NCBI RefSeq assembly: GCF_003326475.1
Contig: NZ_JPWA01000007.1
Location: 1 to 64,000 of the forward strand
DNA from: Thalassospira xianhensis MCCC 1A02616
Lineage (GTDB): Bacteria; Pseudomonadota; Alphaproteobacteria; Rhodospirillales; Thalassospiraceae
Reading direction: 5' to 3'
DNA: 64,000 nt
The notes under the pieces are model-generated. The model was not told the DNA's origin. It saw nothing but the letters and a program-made list of their open reading frames with translations, and made no database searches. The position numbers and the translations under genes were made by a program. Below, one piece after another: positions 8,437 through 16,487 of the stretch (its first letter is position 1; each line of letters opens with the position of its first letter).

Positions 8437-9745
8437 CCTGCGTGTCCTCATCATTTCGCACGGACATCCCAGCATGTCGCTGGGTGGGGCCGAAGTGGCC
8501 TCGTACAACCTGCATAAAGGTTTGAACGAACTGGACGGGGTGGAAAGTTTCTATCTGGCCCGCGTCGGTCATCCGGTGCCGCGCCATGGTGCATCGGCAC
8601 TGATGAGCCTGCGCCAGAAAGACAACGAAATCCTGTATCACGCTGAAAATTATGATCATTTTTTGCTATCGAACGGGAATACCGATGAAATAGACCGCGA
8701 TTTGCTGCGGTTCGTACGTGATTACGAGCCCGATGTGGTGCATTTCCATCATTATCTTGGTCTTGGGCTTGAGACGATCTATGCGATCCGCGAAGCCATG
8801 CCGGATGCGGCGATCTTCTTTACCTTCCACGAATTCCTGACGATTTGTCACAACCACGGGCAGATGGTCAAAAGTGGTGGAACGAAGCTATGCAACCGGG
8901 CCAGCCCGATTGAATGCAATGGCTGTTTCCAGAATATCTCGCCGGCATCCTTCCTGCGTCGGGAACGGTTCATCAAGGCGATGCTTAATCTGGCTGACCA
9001 TTATGTTTCGCCAAGCGATTTTCTGGCTGACCGGTTTGTCGACTGGGGGCTGGATCGTGACAAGATGTCTGTGATCGAAAACGGCCTGGACGTGAAGGAA
9101 GCGGCAAACACACGCCCGTTATCCAAGGCACAGCCGCGCCGGTCGCGGTTCGCATTTTTCGGGCAACTGACCATGTTCAAGGGGGCCGATATCCTGCTTG
9201 ATGCGGTGGGGCGGGTACCTGATGACATCTGGGGTGATGATGCCCGCATGATGATCTTTGGCGGCAACCTTGAGCGGCAACCTATTGAATATCAGGAAAA
9301 AGTTCACGACCTGATCGAAAAGGCCGGAGAACGTGTCCGGTTCTACGGTGCGTATCAGAACAGCGAAATGCCCAAACTGATGGAACTGGCCGACTGGACG
9401 ATCATTCCGTCGATCTGGTGGGAAAATTCCCCGATCGTGATTCAGGAAGCCTTCTTCCACGGGCGACCGATGATCTGTTCGAATATCGGTGGCATGGCTG
9501 AAAAAATCACCGACGGCGTCAATGGCCTGCATTTCCGCGTCGGTAGTGCCGAAGACCTTGCCGATCGTCTTGTTGATGCCCTTACCGACAACAAAATCTG
9601 GGATCGGATGCGCGAGGGAATTCCGCGCCCGCCGACCTATATCGATTGCGCCGAGCAACATCTCGCGCAGTACCGGGAGGTTCTCGAGACCCGCCCGATG
9701 TCTGTGACTCCTGTGTCGCAGCACTCCGTCGCCAGCACGGCATAA
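8423..9745 (+). CDS. GT4-family glycosyltransferase, copy 2
   Basis: A GT-B glycosyltransferase paralogous to the one at 2273, with HPSMSLGGAEVASYNL at the N-terminus, VVHFHHYL, FGQLTMFKGADILL and the donor-site region IQEAFFHGRPMICSNIGGMAE. The frame is open further upstream to 8360, but ATG 8423 has GGAG eight bases before it and matches the family start (LRVLIISHGHP), so it was chosen; it overlaps the preceding stop by 14 bp. A cysteine-rich insert (residues ~155-175, TICHNHG to ECNGC) may bind metal. A sugar transferase of the same polysaccharide is inferred. Confidence 0.87.
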   Translation: MPSTDLRVLIISHGHPSMSLGGAEVASYNLHKGLNELDGVESFYLARVGHPVPRHGASALMSLRQKDNEILYHAENYDHFLLSNGNTDEIDRDLLRFVRDYEPDVVHFHHYLGLGLETIYAIREAMPDAAIFFTFHEFLTICHNHGQMVKSGGTKLCNRASPIECNGCFQNISPASFLRRERFIKAMLNLADHYVSPSDFLADRFVDWGLDRDKMSVIENGLDVKEAANTRPLSKAQPRRSRFAFFGQLTMFKGADILLDAVGRVPDDIWGDDARMMIFGGNLERQPIEYQEKVHDLIEKAGERVRFYGAYQNSEMPKLMELADWTIIPSIWWENSPIVIQEAFFHGRPMICSNIGGMAEKITDGVNGLHFRVGSAEDLADRLVDALTDNKIWDRMREGIPRPPTYIDCAEQHLAQYREVLETRPMSVTPVSQHSVASTA

Positions 9746-9781
9746 CGATAATCAGAAGTCACCTAGCCAAGGAGAAACACT

Positions 9782-10972
9782 ATGGCGCGCGTTCTCGTAA
9801 TGATTCCATCGGGCGAAGTCTACGACCACGACAGCGTCCGTTGGTACAATTATCAGCAGATTCAACGCTATATCGATCACTACCATAACATCGGCGATGC
9901 GTTCGTATATGATTCGTCGCTGAAACTGATGAATTTTGAAAAGCTTGGCGTTGTCGAGATTGCCAACCCGGATATGGCCCAGATCGACAAGCTGCGCGAG
10001 GAATATGACTATGTCTTCCTGCGCGGGTCGAACTACATCCATTCCCAGATGGACTGGCGCAACACCATCGAGGTACTTGAACGTTTACGCCTGCCGGTTC
10101 TCGGTTTCGGCTTGGGCGCTCAGGCCCCGGTCAAAGGCAAGATCAATCTGTCCGAACAGACGAAAACCGTTCTGCACATGATGGCAGATTCAACCACGTC
10201 TATCGGGGTGCGTGGTGCCTATACCGCGCAGGTTCTGTGGGATATCGGCATTCGCAATGTGCGTATTGTCGGTTGCCCGACTGCTTTCCGTTCGAACAAT
10301 CCGAACATGCGGATCAACTTGCCGGAACTTGATACCGTCAAGAATGTGGGTATCACGCTTCGCCGCGAAGTTTCGTCGTCCTACGCGCAGAATATCGAAC
10401 GTTATTTGACCTTCCATCGTGATCTGGTCAAGGACCTCGCGCACCGGTTCGATAATGTCACACTGATGGCACAGGGTGAGCCCGAAGAAAAGAAACTGGT
10501 CTTTGGCACCGACGAACAGAAAGAACAGGCCATTGCCGAGCTGCGTGGCAATCCGAATGTCGGCAAATGGTACATGGATGACGAGATGGAACGCCTGTAT
10601 CGCTCCAAGATGTTCTATTCCGACGTGGTTGCCGATTACGAAAACCTTGTACGTCAGAAAGACTGTGTTCTGGGTTATCGCCTGCACGGTAATCTGATGG
10701 CGCTGTCGAACGGTGTTCCGTCGATCTATTTCACTTATGACAGCCGCACAGTCGAATTTGCCGAAACCTATCAGATCCCGTCCTATGACGTGTTCTCGAA
10801 GAAGGAGTTCGTGCTCGAGGATTACTGGAATCAGGATTTGTTCGACAAATTCAATCGCGCCTGGTTCCAGACCTACCGCGAGATGGCAACGTTCCTGACG
10901 GAAAACAATATCGATCACAAGATGGTCGATGTAATGACCCGTGACGCTCAGCCCGAGCGCAAGGTCGCCTGA
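9782..10972 (+). CDS. polysaccharide pyruvyl transferase family protein, copy 1
   Basis: A 396-aa protein of the polysaccharide pyruvyl transferase family, which uses phosphoenolpyruvate to add ketal pyruvate to sugars of exopolysaccharides. Features visible are FLRGSNYIH, VLGFGLGAQAP, IGVRGAYTAQ, a GCPTAFR strand and a GYRLHGNLMALSNGVPSIYFTYD segment close to the C-terminus, all shared with the paralogue at 12170. AAGGAG precedes the ATG. It probably adds an acidic substituent to the product of this locus. Confidence 0.85.
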   Translation: MARVLVMIPSGEVYDHDSVRWYNYQQIQRYIDHYHNIGDAFVYDSSLKLMNFEKLGVVEIANPDMAQIDKLREEYDYVFLRGSNYIHSQMDWRNTIEVLERLRLPVLGFGLGAQAPVKGKINLSEQTKTVLHMMADSTTSIGVRGAYTAQVLWDIGIRNVRIVGCPTAFRSNNPNMRINLPELDTVKNVGITLRREVSSSYAQNIERYLTFHRDLVKDLAHRFDNVTLMAQGEPEEKKLVFGTDEQKEQAIAELRGNPNVGKWYMDDEMERLYRSKMFYSDVVADYENLVRQKDCVLGYRLHGNLMALSNGVPSIYFTYDSRTVEFAETYQIPSYDVFSKKEFVLEDYWNQDLFDKFNRAWFQTYREMATFLTENNIDHKMVDVMTRDAQPERKVA

Positions 10973-10980
10973 TCAAACCC

Positions 10981-11023
10981 GGTGCAGTCATCCCGCACCG
11001 GTATCGGGCGGGATGACTGTGCC
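10981..11023. promoter_or_regulatory. intercistronic hairpin before galE
   Basis: Two 16-base arms (10981-10996 and 11008-11023) pair except at two positions, with an 11-base loop. No T-run follows, so this is not a standard terminator. It could protect or process mRNA between the pyruvyl transferase gene and galE, or reduce read-through. Confidence 0.55.
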
Positions 11024-11071
11024 ACCACAAGCATGTCCGAAAAAGGATAGCGATAACAAGGAGACACGGCA

Positions 11072-12070
11072 ATGACTGTACTTGTAACGGGTGGCGCAGG
11101 TTATATCGGTAGCCACGCAGCGCTTGCACTTCTGGATGCCGGGCGAAAGGTCGTCGTCCTCGATAACCTCAGTCAGGGGCATCGCTGGGCTGTTCCGGCC
11201 GGGGCTGCCTTTGTCGAAGGTGACTGCGGTGATTATGAACTGGTTCGCAAGCTTGTTGCGGATCACGATGTCACGGCAATCATGCATTTTGCCGGATCGA
11301 TCATCGTGCCGGAATCGGTGGTTTATCCGCTTGATTATTACTATAACAACACTGTGAATTCCCGTGCTCTGGCACAGGCTGCTGTCGATGCTGGCATCCG
11401 GCATTTCATCTTTTCCTCGACTGCGGGTGTTTACGGTGAACCCGCCAAAACCCCAATCCTTGAAGATTTCCCGTCAAAACCGATTTCGCCTTATGGCACG
11501 TCGAAAATGATGACGGAAAAGATGCTGGCCGATGCATCTGTTGCCCATGACATGAATTATGTCGCGTTGCGCTATTTCAATGTTGCCGGTGCCGATCCCG
11601 AAGGACGGGCAGGGCAGACATCACGCAAGGCGACCCACCTGATTAAAATCGCCAGTCAGGCGGCAACAGGTGTCCGTTCGCATCTGGAAATCTATGGTGA
11701 AGATTATGAAACCCCGGATGGTACCTGCATTCGCGACTACATCCATGTTTCCGACCTTGCCAATGCGCATGTGCTTGCGCTGGAATATCTGGAAAATGGT
11801 GGTGAAAGCGATGTGATGAATTGCGGCTATGGTCGTGGTTTTTCAGTCAAGGAAGTGATTTCAGCGGTCAAGGAAGTATCGGGTGTCGATTTCCCCGTCA
11901 AACTGGCTGAACGTCGTCCGGGTGACCCGGCGGCCTTGATTGCGGGCGCGGATCGTGTTCGCGAGAAACTCGGTTGGGTTCCGAAACATGATGATCTTGA
12001 AATGATTGTGCGTCACGCCCTTGATTGGGAAGAAAGCCTTAAAACCCGTCAGGTCGTTGACGCCGCATAA
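11072..12070 (+). CDS. galE: UDP-glucose 4-epimerase
   Basis: Interconverts UDP-glucose and UDP-galactose with bound NAD, supplying galactose donors. The 332-aa protein begins VLVTGGAGYIGSHAALALL (Rossmann GxxGxxG). It has the FSSTAGVYGEP strand with the catalytic Ser/Thr, and YGTSK (Y-x3-K). The GalE-type GAGYIGSH start and the NVAGADPEGRAGQ segment separate it from RfbB dehydratases. CAAGGAGA precedes the ATG. It sits between two pyruvyl transferase genes. Confidence 0.92.
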   Translation: MTVLVTGGAGYIGSHAALALLDAGRKVVVLDNLSQGHRWAVPAGAAFVEGDCGDYELVRKLVADHDVTAIMHFAGSIIVPESVVYPLDYYYNNTVNSRALAQAAVDAGIRHFIFSSTAGVYGEPAKTPILEDFPSKPISPYGTSKMMTEKMLADASVAHDMNYVALRYFNVAGADPEGRAGQTSRKATHLIKIASQAATGVRSHLEIYGEDYETPDGTCIRDYIHVSDLANAHVLALEYLENGGESDVMNCGYGRGFSVKEVISAVKEVSGVDFPVKLAERRPGDPAALIAGADRVREKLGWVPKHDDLEMIVRHALDWEESLKTRQVVDAA

Positions 12071-12169
12071 GACCCAAGCGCCAGGAAGGGAGGAAACGTC
12101 CATTACGAGCAAGCGGTTCAGAAGGACTGAAAAAAAACGGCCCGAACCGCCACAGCAGGAGTACCAGAC

Positions 12170-13375
12170 ATGAGCCAGAAAAACCCCTCAACTGGCCATA
12201 AACCTCGTATCGGCGTTCTCATGCCGGCAGGCAGAGTTGTCGAGAATTTAGGAGTGGTAACACATAACTTTGGTTCGCCCGAAAAATCGACGCGTCATTT
12301 CAGCAATATTGGTGATTGCTTTGTTTATGATTCGTCTCTGCGAATTCTTGATTACGCTGAACTGCAACCCATTTACGCCCCGGCCAGCGGCGACCTGACA
12401 CCGGCTCAGGTTGAGGATATCAATCAGCTCGACTACATCTTTTTGCGCGGGTCGAACTATATCCATACCAATGGTCAATGGGATCCGATCACACGTGTTC
12501 TGGAGCAGACCAAAGTTCCGGTTATCGCATTCGGGATCGGTGTGCAGACCCCTGATAATTCGGAAGAATATGTCAATGAATCGACCAAACGCTTTTTGCA
12601 GGTCGTTTCGCATCGTTCAACCACTCTTGGCGTGCGCGGCCATCTTTCGAAGAAGGCGCTGAATTCGATCGGGATCAAAAATGTCCGTATTTTCGGGTGT
12701 CCTACGGCATTTCGGCACTGCAAACCGAAACTGACCCTGCCGCGTCTCAAGTCGACCGATATCAAAAAGCTCGGCTTTACCCTGCGGCGCAAAACACCCA
12801 GATGCGTCATGTTCCAACGGTATCTGATCCGGACACTGGCCGAACGATATCAAACCGAACTTCTTTGTGCTGGCGAGCTGGAAGAAAAGGCGATCTTCTA
12901 TGCGCGCTGCAACCAGATTGCCAATGCGGATGAAGTGATGTCAAAGGCCGTCAATCAGCTCATCACGGAAGGCTGGTTATACGGTGAAACAGATCCGTTA
13001 TTGCAAATTTATAAATCGTCACTCGCAGTATTCGAGACGGTGGCCGATTTCGAGGAAGCCGAGCGGCATCTTGATGCTGTGACCGGGTTCCGTTTGCATG
13101 GCAATCTTCTGGCGCTCGCCAATGAAGTACCAGCCCTTTACATCACCTATGACACGCGGACCCGCGAGTTTGTCAAAACGCTTGGTATTCCGCATGTCGA
13201 CGGTCGCTATATCGACAAATTTTCCTTCGAAGAAGCATGGGATCAGGCAGATTTCGGCCATTTCGAGGAAACCTACCAGATGCGGTTTGGCGAACTGAAA
13301 ACCTTCCTTGAAGAGAACGGCATGGCGCATCGCCTCGGCACTACCCCGACCCCTTATGTGGTTGAGGCGGCGTGA
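12170..13375 (+). CDS. polysaccharide pyruvyl transferase family protein, copy 2
   Basis: A 401-aa paralogue of the protein at 9782, with the same ordered motifs (FLRGSNYIH, VIAFGIGVQTP, LGVRGHLSKKA, GCPTAFR, GFRLHGNLLALANEVPALYITYD). The two copies flank galE. CAGGAG lies before the ATG. Two copies in one locus suggest either two pyruvylation sites or that one copy transfers to a different sugar. The substrate cannot be read from sequence. Confidence 0.85.
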   Translation: MSQKNPSTGHKPRIGVLMPAGRVVENLGVVTHNFGSPEKSTRHFSNIGDCFVYDSSLRILDYAELQPIYAPASGDLTPAQVEDINQLDYIFLRGSNYIHTNGQWDPITRVLEQTKVPVIAFGIGVQTPDNSEEYVNESTKRFLQVVSHRSTTLGVRGHLSKKALNSIGIKNVRIFGCPTAFRHCKPKLTLPRLKSTDIKKLGFTLRRKTPRCVMFQRYLIRTLAERYQTELLCAGELEEKAIFYARCNQIANADEVMSKAVNQLITEGWLYGETDPLLQIYKSSLAVFETVADFEEAERHLDAVTGFRLHGNLLALANEVPALYITYDTRTREFVKTLGIPHVDGRYIDKFSFEEAWDQADFGHFEETYQMRFGELKTFLEENGMAHRLGTTPTPYVVEAA

Positions 13376-13387
13376 TCAATGCTGCGT

Positions 13388-13440
13388 GGGCATGGCCGGT
13401 TTCCTAGTTCCGGTCATGCCCGGTCTTCTTTTCATCTTGT
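13388..13440 (+). terminator. probable terminator after the second pyruvyl transferase gene
   Basis: Arms 13388-13399 and 13410-13421 form a 12-bp stem with one G-U pair and a 10-base loop, followed by a T-rich stretch (13424-13440). It lies 12 bases after the stop. The tail is interrupted by other bases, so termination may be partial. Confidence 0.6.
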
Positions 13441-14649
13441 ATGGCTATGGATGGGCAAGTGTTAAACAGATCGCATATCCGTTACGTGACGATCCTGATT
13501 GCAACCGTGCTGTCAGGTGGCGGCATCCTTGCATTTTCATCACCGAATTCTGCGGCGTTTGAACTTACTGTTACCGGGCCGGAGAAAGTCATTTTTGATA
13601 GCGATGTTTCCGGTTGTGATTCGCACCATTTGCCAGATGCTCCCGCGCGCGCGTTTCGTGATGACAGGGGGCGCATGATCCTGTTTGCGCCAAATTTCCA
13701 AAACCGTGCTTTTGTTGGTTACGGCTTTGACAGTCTGAAACCCGATTGCGACAGCCGGTTCATGGCCGCAGGGAAAGCGCAGCCTGATCTTTTGGATGAT
13801 CGCACCTGGATCCATGCAATTTACACCAACGATGGCAGAAACGTTTACGCACTCGGCAGTGCCAGTTTCATGCCGTATCGTCACGAAATGCCCTGCAAGG
13901 GACGGACAAAGCGGATTGATTGCTGGATCAATGGATTGGTGACGCTGAAATCGACCGATGGTGGAAAAACGTTCGACTATCTTGGCCAGCCGCCGCATCA
14001 CGCACCTTTCCCTCCGCCGGAACCGTATCGGGATGATCGGAAACGTGCACCAAGCTATGTGACGGTGACCAACATCATCAACTGGCAGAATTACCTTTAT
14101 GCGATTGTCTGGCGTCGCGAGGAGGAATGGAAAAACTCTCGCAATTGTCTGGTGCGTGCACCAGCAAACGATCCGTCAAGTTGGCAGGTATGGGATGGCA
14201 ACGATTTCATTGATGCAGCCCGTCTGACCGATCAGGGGTGGCAGGTAAAGCAAACCGATTGCGCGCGCGTCGGCCCGAGTGGCATTACGTCCATCCGTGG
14301 ATTGGTCCGGCATGAAGGAACAAATACCTTCATCGCGATCTATCAGCACCGTCAGCGCAACAAGGACGGCTCGGATCGGCACGGAATGTTTTATTCGACA
14401 TCGCCGGATATGAAAAACTGGTCGGAGCCCAAGTTTCTTCTGGACGAAGATCTTGATCCCGACGCCGGGCCGGGGGACCCGTTTGCCGCCTATGCCACCA
14501 TGATTGACGAAGATAGTCAGGATCGGCTTTTCAGTACTGTCGATGACGAGGCCAGCCTCGTTTTCGTACGTTTGATCCCAAAGCCCCATAACGGCAAATG
14601 GCGGGTCCCGCGGCAATTGGTGCGGTTTCCCGTTTCGATTACAAAGTAA
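13441..14649 (+). CDS. secreted or membrane-anchored Asp-box (sialidase-like fold) protein
   Basis: A protein of about 402 aa of unknown activity. Residues ~14-38 are hydrophobic and end in PNSAAF, a signal peptide or N-terminal anchor. Residues 171-178 read STDGGKTF, a single Asp box (S-x-D-x-G-x-T-F) as found in beta-propeller sialidases and related glycan-binding proteins. Cys residues (near 59, 103, 152, 161 and later) suggest disulfides in the periplasm. No Shine-Dalgarno is seen before ATG 13441 or ATG 13447; GTG 13459 is also possible. A role in trimming or binding the exported polysaccharide is inferred from its place between a pyruvyl transferase and rfbC. Confidence 0.65.
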   Translation: MAMDGQVLNRSHIRYVTILIATVLSGGGILAFSSPNSAAFELTVTGPEKVIFDSDVSGCDSHHLPDAPARAFRDDRGRMILFAPNFQNRAFVGYGFDSLKPDCDSRFMAAGKAQPDLLDDRTWIHAIYTNDGRNVYALGSASFMPYRHEMPCKGRTKRIDCWINGLVTLKSTDGGKTFDYLGQPPHHAPFPPPEPYRDDRKRAPSYVTVTNIINWQNYLYAIVWRREEEWKNSRNCLVRAPANDPSSWQVWDGNDFIDAARLTDQGWQVKQTDCARVGPSGITSIRGLVRHEGTNTFIAIYQHRQRNKDGSDRHGMFYSTSPDMKNWSEPKFLLDEDLDPDAGPGDPFAAYATMIDEDSQDRLFSTVDDEASLVFVRLIPKPHNGKWRVPRQLVRFPVSITK

Positions 14650-14660
14650 AGGACAAGGCC

Positions 14661-15284
14661 ATGGAATTTGATCGTTTTGATATTGATGGCCCGGTGCTGT
14701 TTGTGCCGAACCGTCATCGTGATCCGCGCGGGACATTTGCCGAGACCTTCCGTGAAGACGAATTTCGTGCGGCAATTGGCGATGTAACATTGGTGCAGGA
14801 AAACCAGTCCATCAGCAAACCGATCAACACCATTCGGGGCCTGCATTATCAATCCGAACCGCGCGCGCAAGGGAAGCTGGTGCGCGTGACCACCGGGGCG
14901 ATCATGGATATCGCTGTAGATCTGCGCCCTCATTCGCAGACTTTCGGGCAGCATATCAAGATCGAGCTGTCCGAAGAAAACTGGTATCAGTTATGGATCC
15001 CGCCGGGATTTGCGCATGGTTTTCGCACGATGCGTCCCAATACGACCGTGATTTACAAGGTATCGGATTATTACAGTCCCGAGCATGATCGTGGGATCGC
15101 CTGGAATGACCCTGATCTTCACATTGACTGGGAACTGTACGGGCAACAGCCGGTATTATCGGAAAAGGACAAAGATCAACCAGCACTGGTCGAGCTGTTT
15201 TCGATAGATGTTGCCCGGGCTGCGGAGGCGCACCGGGCGATGGTGCATGATATAGGGCGTTATCGGGCTTCGACGGGCGACTGA
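14661..15284 (+). CDS. rfbC: dTDP-4-dehydrorhamnose 3,5-epimerase
   Basis: A cupin enzyme that epimerises C3 and C5 of dTDP-4-keto-6-deoxyglucose. Visible motifs are DPRGTFAETF, QENQSIS, IRGLHYQ (with the catalytic His), VDLRPHSQTFGQ, the IPPGFAHGF loop and YKVSDYYSPEHD. ATG 14661 follows AAAGGAC and fits the family N-terminus; upstream frame to 14598 is not needed. It lies 11 bases after the Asp-box gene. Its 3' end overlaps the convergent HD-GYP gene by 25 bp. Confidence 0.93.
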   Translation: MEFDRFDIDGPVLFVPNRHRDPRGTFAETFREDEFRAAIGDVTLVQENQSISKPINTIRGLHYQSEPRAQGKLVRVTTGAIMDIAVDLRPHSQTFGQHIKIELSEENWYQLWIPPGFAHGFRTMRPNTTVIYKVSDYYSPEHDRGIAWNDPDLHIDWELYGQQPVLSEKDKDQPALVELFSIDVARAAEAHRAMVHDIGRYRASTGD

Positions 15285-16465
15285 TAAAGCGGTGCCAGGG
15301 CAATCAGGCTTTCATCCGGAGTTTGCTGAATGGAATTGACATTCTTTTCCAGTGTCCTGCCCAAGGCATGGACGAGAACCATTTCCAGTTTGCCGTCATT
15401 GGCCATTTGTAAAAGAATTGCCAGTGATTCCGCGACGGTAAAGGGTTCCTTGTAGGTGCGACGTTCCAGCAGAGCGCCCATAATGTCACAGATGGTCAGA
15501 ATACGCGTCAGATCGCGAATTTGGTCACCTGCCAGACCGTCAGGATACCCGCTGCCATTCAGAAATTCGTGATGATGCAGGATTGCATCCAGAACATCTT
15601 CGGCAATGCCGTCCTGCTGGGCCAGAAATTTGTATCCTGCCCCGGGATGGGTGCGGATGACATCAAACTCTTCTGCTGTCAGCTTGCCTGGTTTATCAAG
15701 GATTGACGCAGGTATATCCACCTTCCCGATATCATGCAGCAGTCCTGCGGTCGTCAGTTTTTCAATATCTGCCTTGCGCATCCCCATATTGGTCGCAAAT
15801 GCGCAGGCCAATCCGGTTACGATCAGAATGTGCTGAAATGTCGTATGGTGATAGGCCCGTACAGTGGATAGCCATTCATTAACGCCAATATTGCTAATGG
15901 TCTTGGCGATTTCTTCGCCGGTTGCCGCAACCTCGCCAAGATCAACCGGTTTGTTGGCGGTAAACCGGGCGAAGGTATTTTCAAGTGTTCTTGCGGCCCC
16001 GTTGACGGCCTTGCTGGCTGTCGGGCTGAATATCCCCGCCGTTTCACGGATGTCTTCGATGATCTTTGCCAGTCCGGCATCGCCAAGCGGCTTGTGGATC
16101 GTCTTGCGTGCGCCAAGTGTGGTTGCCTGCAATTCTTCCTGCAGGTTGCCTTTTGTAATCGCGAAAATCTGTTTGCACCGGGTAGGGGCGGCCTTGCGGA
16201 ATGCCGCAAGCTTAGCGATGTTTTCACCGTTGCCAAGGTCGACATCAAGCACGATGGTGTCGGCATCCAGCGGAATTTTATCTGCCATTGATGATGTGCG
16301 GATGTCGAAGCCAAGCAGGGATGCCGGCATCAAATCAGTGCGATCTCTTTCGCAAACGACATGCAGTATATTGGGGGTGCCGGTGTTCAATTTGTGGCCA
16401 TAACAGTGGTTTTCGCCTGATCTTATCTTTGATATTCGTTTGAATATAAGAATTTTATCAAGCAA
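15260..16465 (-). CDS. receiver-like plus HD-GYP domain protein (probable c-di-GMP phosphodiesterase)
   Basis: Residues ~32-140 resemble a response-regulator receiver, with Asp74 (IVLDVD) as possible phosphoacceptor and Lys125 in HKPLG, though the usual N-terminal acidic pair is not evident. Residues ~200-375 are an HD-GYP domain with HDIGK (244-248), HHHE (297-300) and GYPDG (306-310), all kept, so c-di-GMP hydrolysis is likely. The ORF begins at a TTG (16465), but a perfect TATAAT overlaps that codon; TTG 16390 or ATG 16330 are alternative starts. It lies 22 bp after proV copy 1 in the same direction and could be cotranscribed with it. Confidence 0.82.
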   Translation of the reverse strand: MLDKILIFKRISKIRSGENHCYGHKLNTGTPNILHVVCERDRTDLMPASLLGFDIRTSSMADKIPLDADTIVLDVDLGNGENIAKLAAFRKAAPTRCKQIFAITKGNLQEELQATTLGARKTIHKPLGDAGLAKIIEDIRETAGIFSPTASKAVNGAARTLENTFARFTANKPVDLGEVAATGEEIAKTISNIGVNEWLSTVRAYHHTTFQHILIVTGLACAFATNMGMRKADIEKLTTAGLLHDIGKVDIPASILDKPGKLTAEEFDVIRTHPGAGYKFLAQQDGIAEDVLDAILHHHEFLNGSGYPDGLAGDQIRDLTRILTICDIMGALLERRTYKEPFTVAESLAILLQMANDGKLEMVLVHALGRTLEKNVNSIQQTPDESLIALAPLYQSPVEAR

Positions 16466-16470
16466 TTATA
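16465..16470 (-). promoter_or_regulatory. candidate -10 box for the HD-GYP gene
   Basis: Perfect TATAAT on the minus strand in an AT-rich stretch after proV. No convincing -35 was found at 16-18 bp. If used, transcription would begin after the TTG at 16465, favouring a later start codon. Confidence 0.3.
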
Positions 16471-16487
16471 AGCCACTAATTACAAAA

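Noticed and set aside
11072..12070. Possibility that this gene is rfbB
   Set aside because: The GAGYIGSH start and overall pattern are GalE; RfbB-type sequence features are missing.
12113..12150. GCGGTTC...GAACCGC inverted repeat before the second pyruvyl transferase gene
   Set aside because: Seven-base arms with a 24-base loop in a GC-rich spacer; too weak to call.
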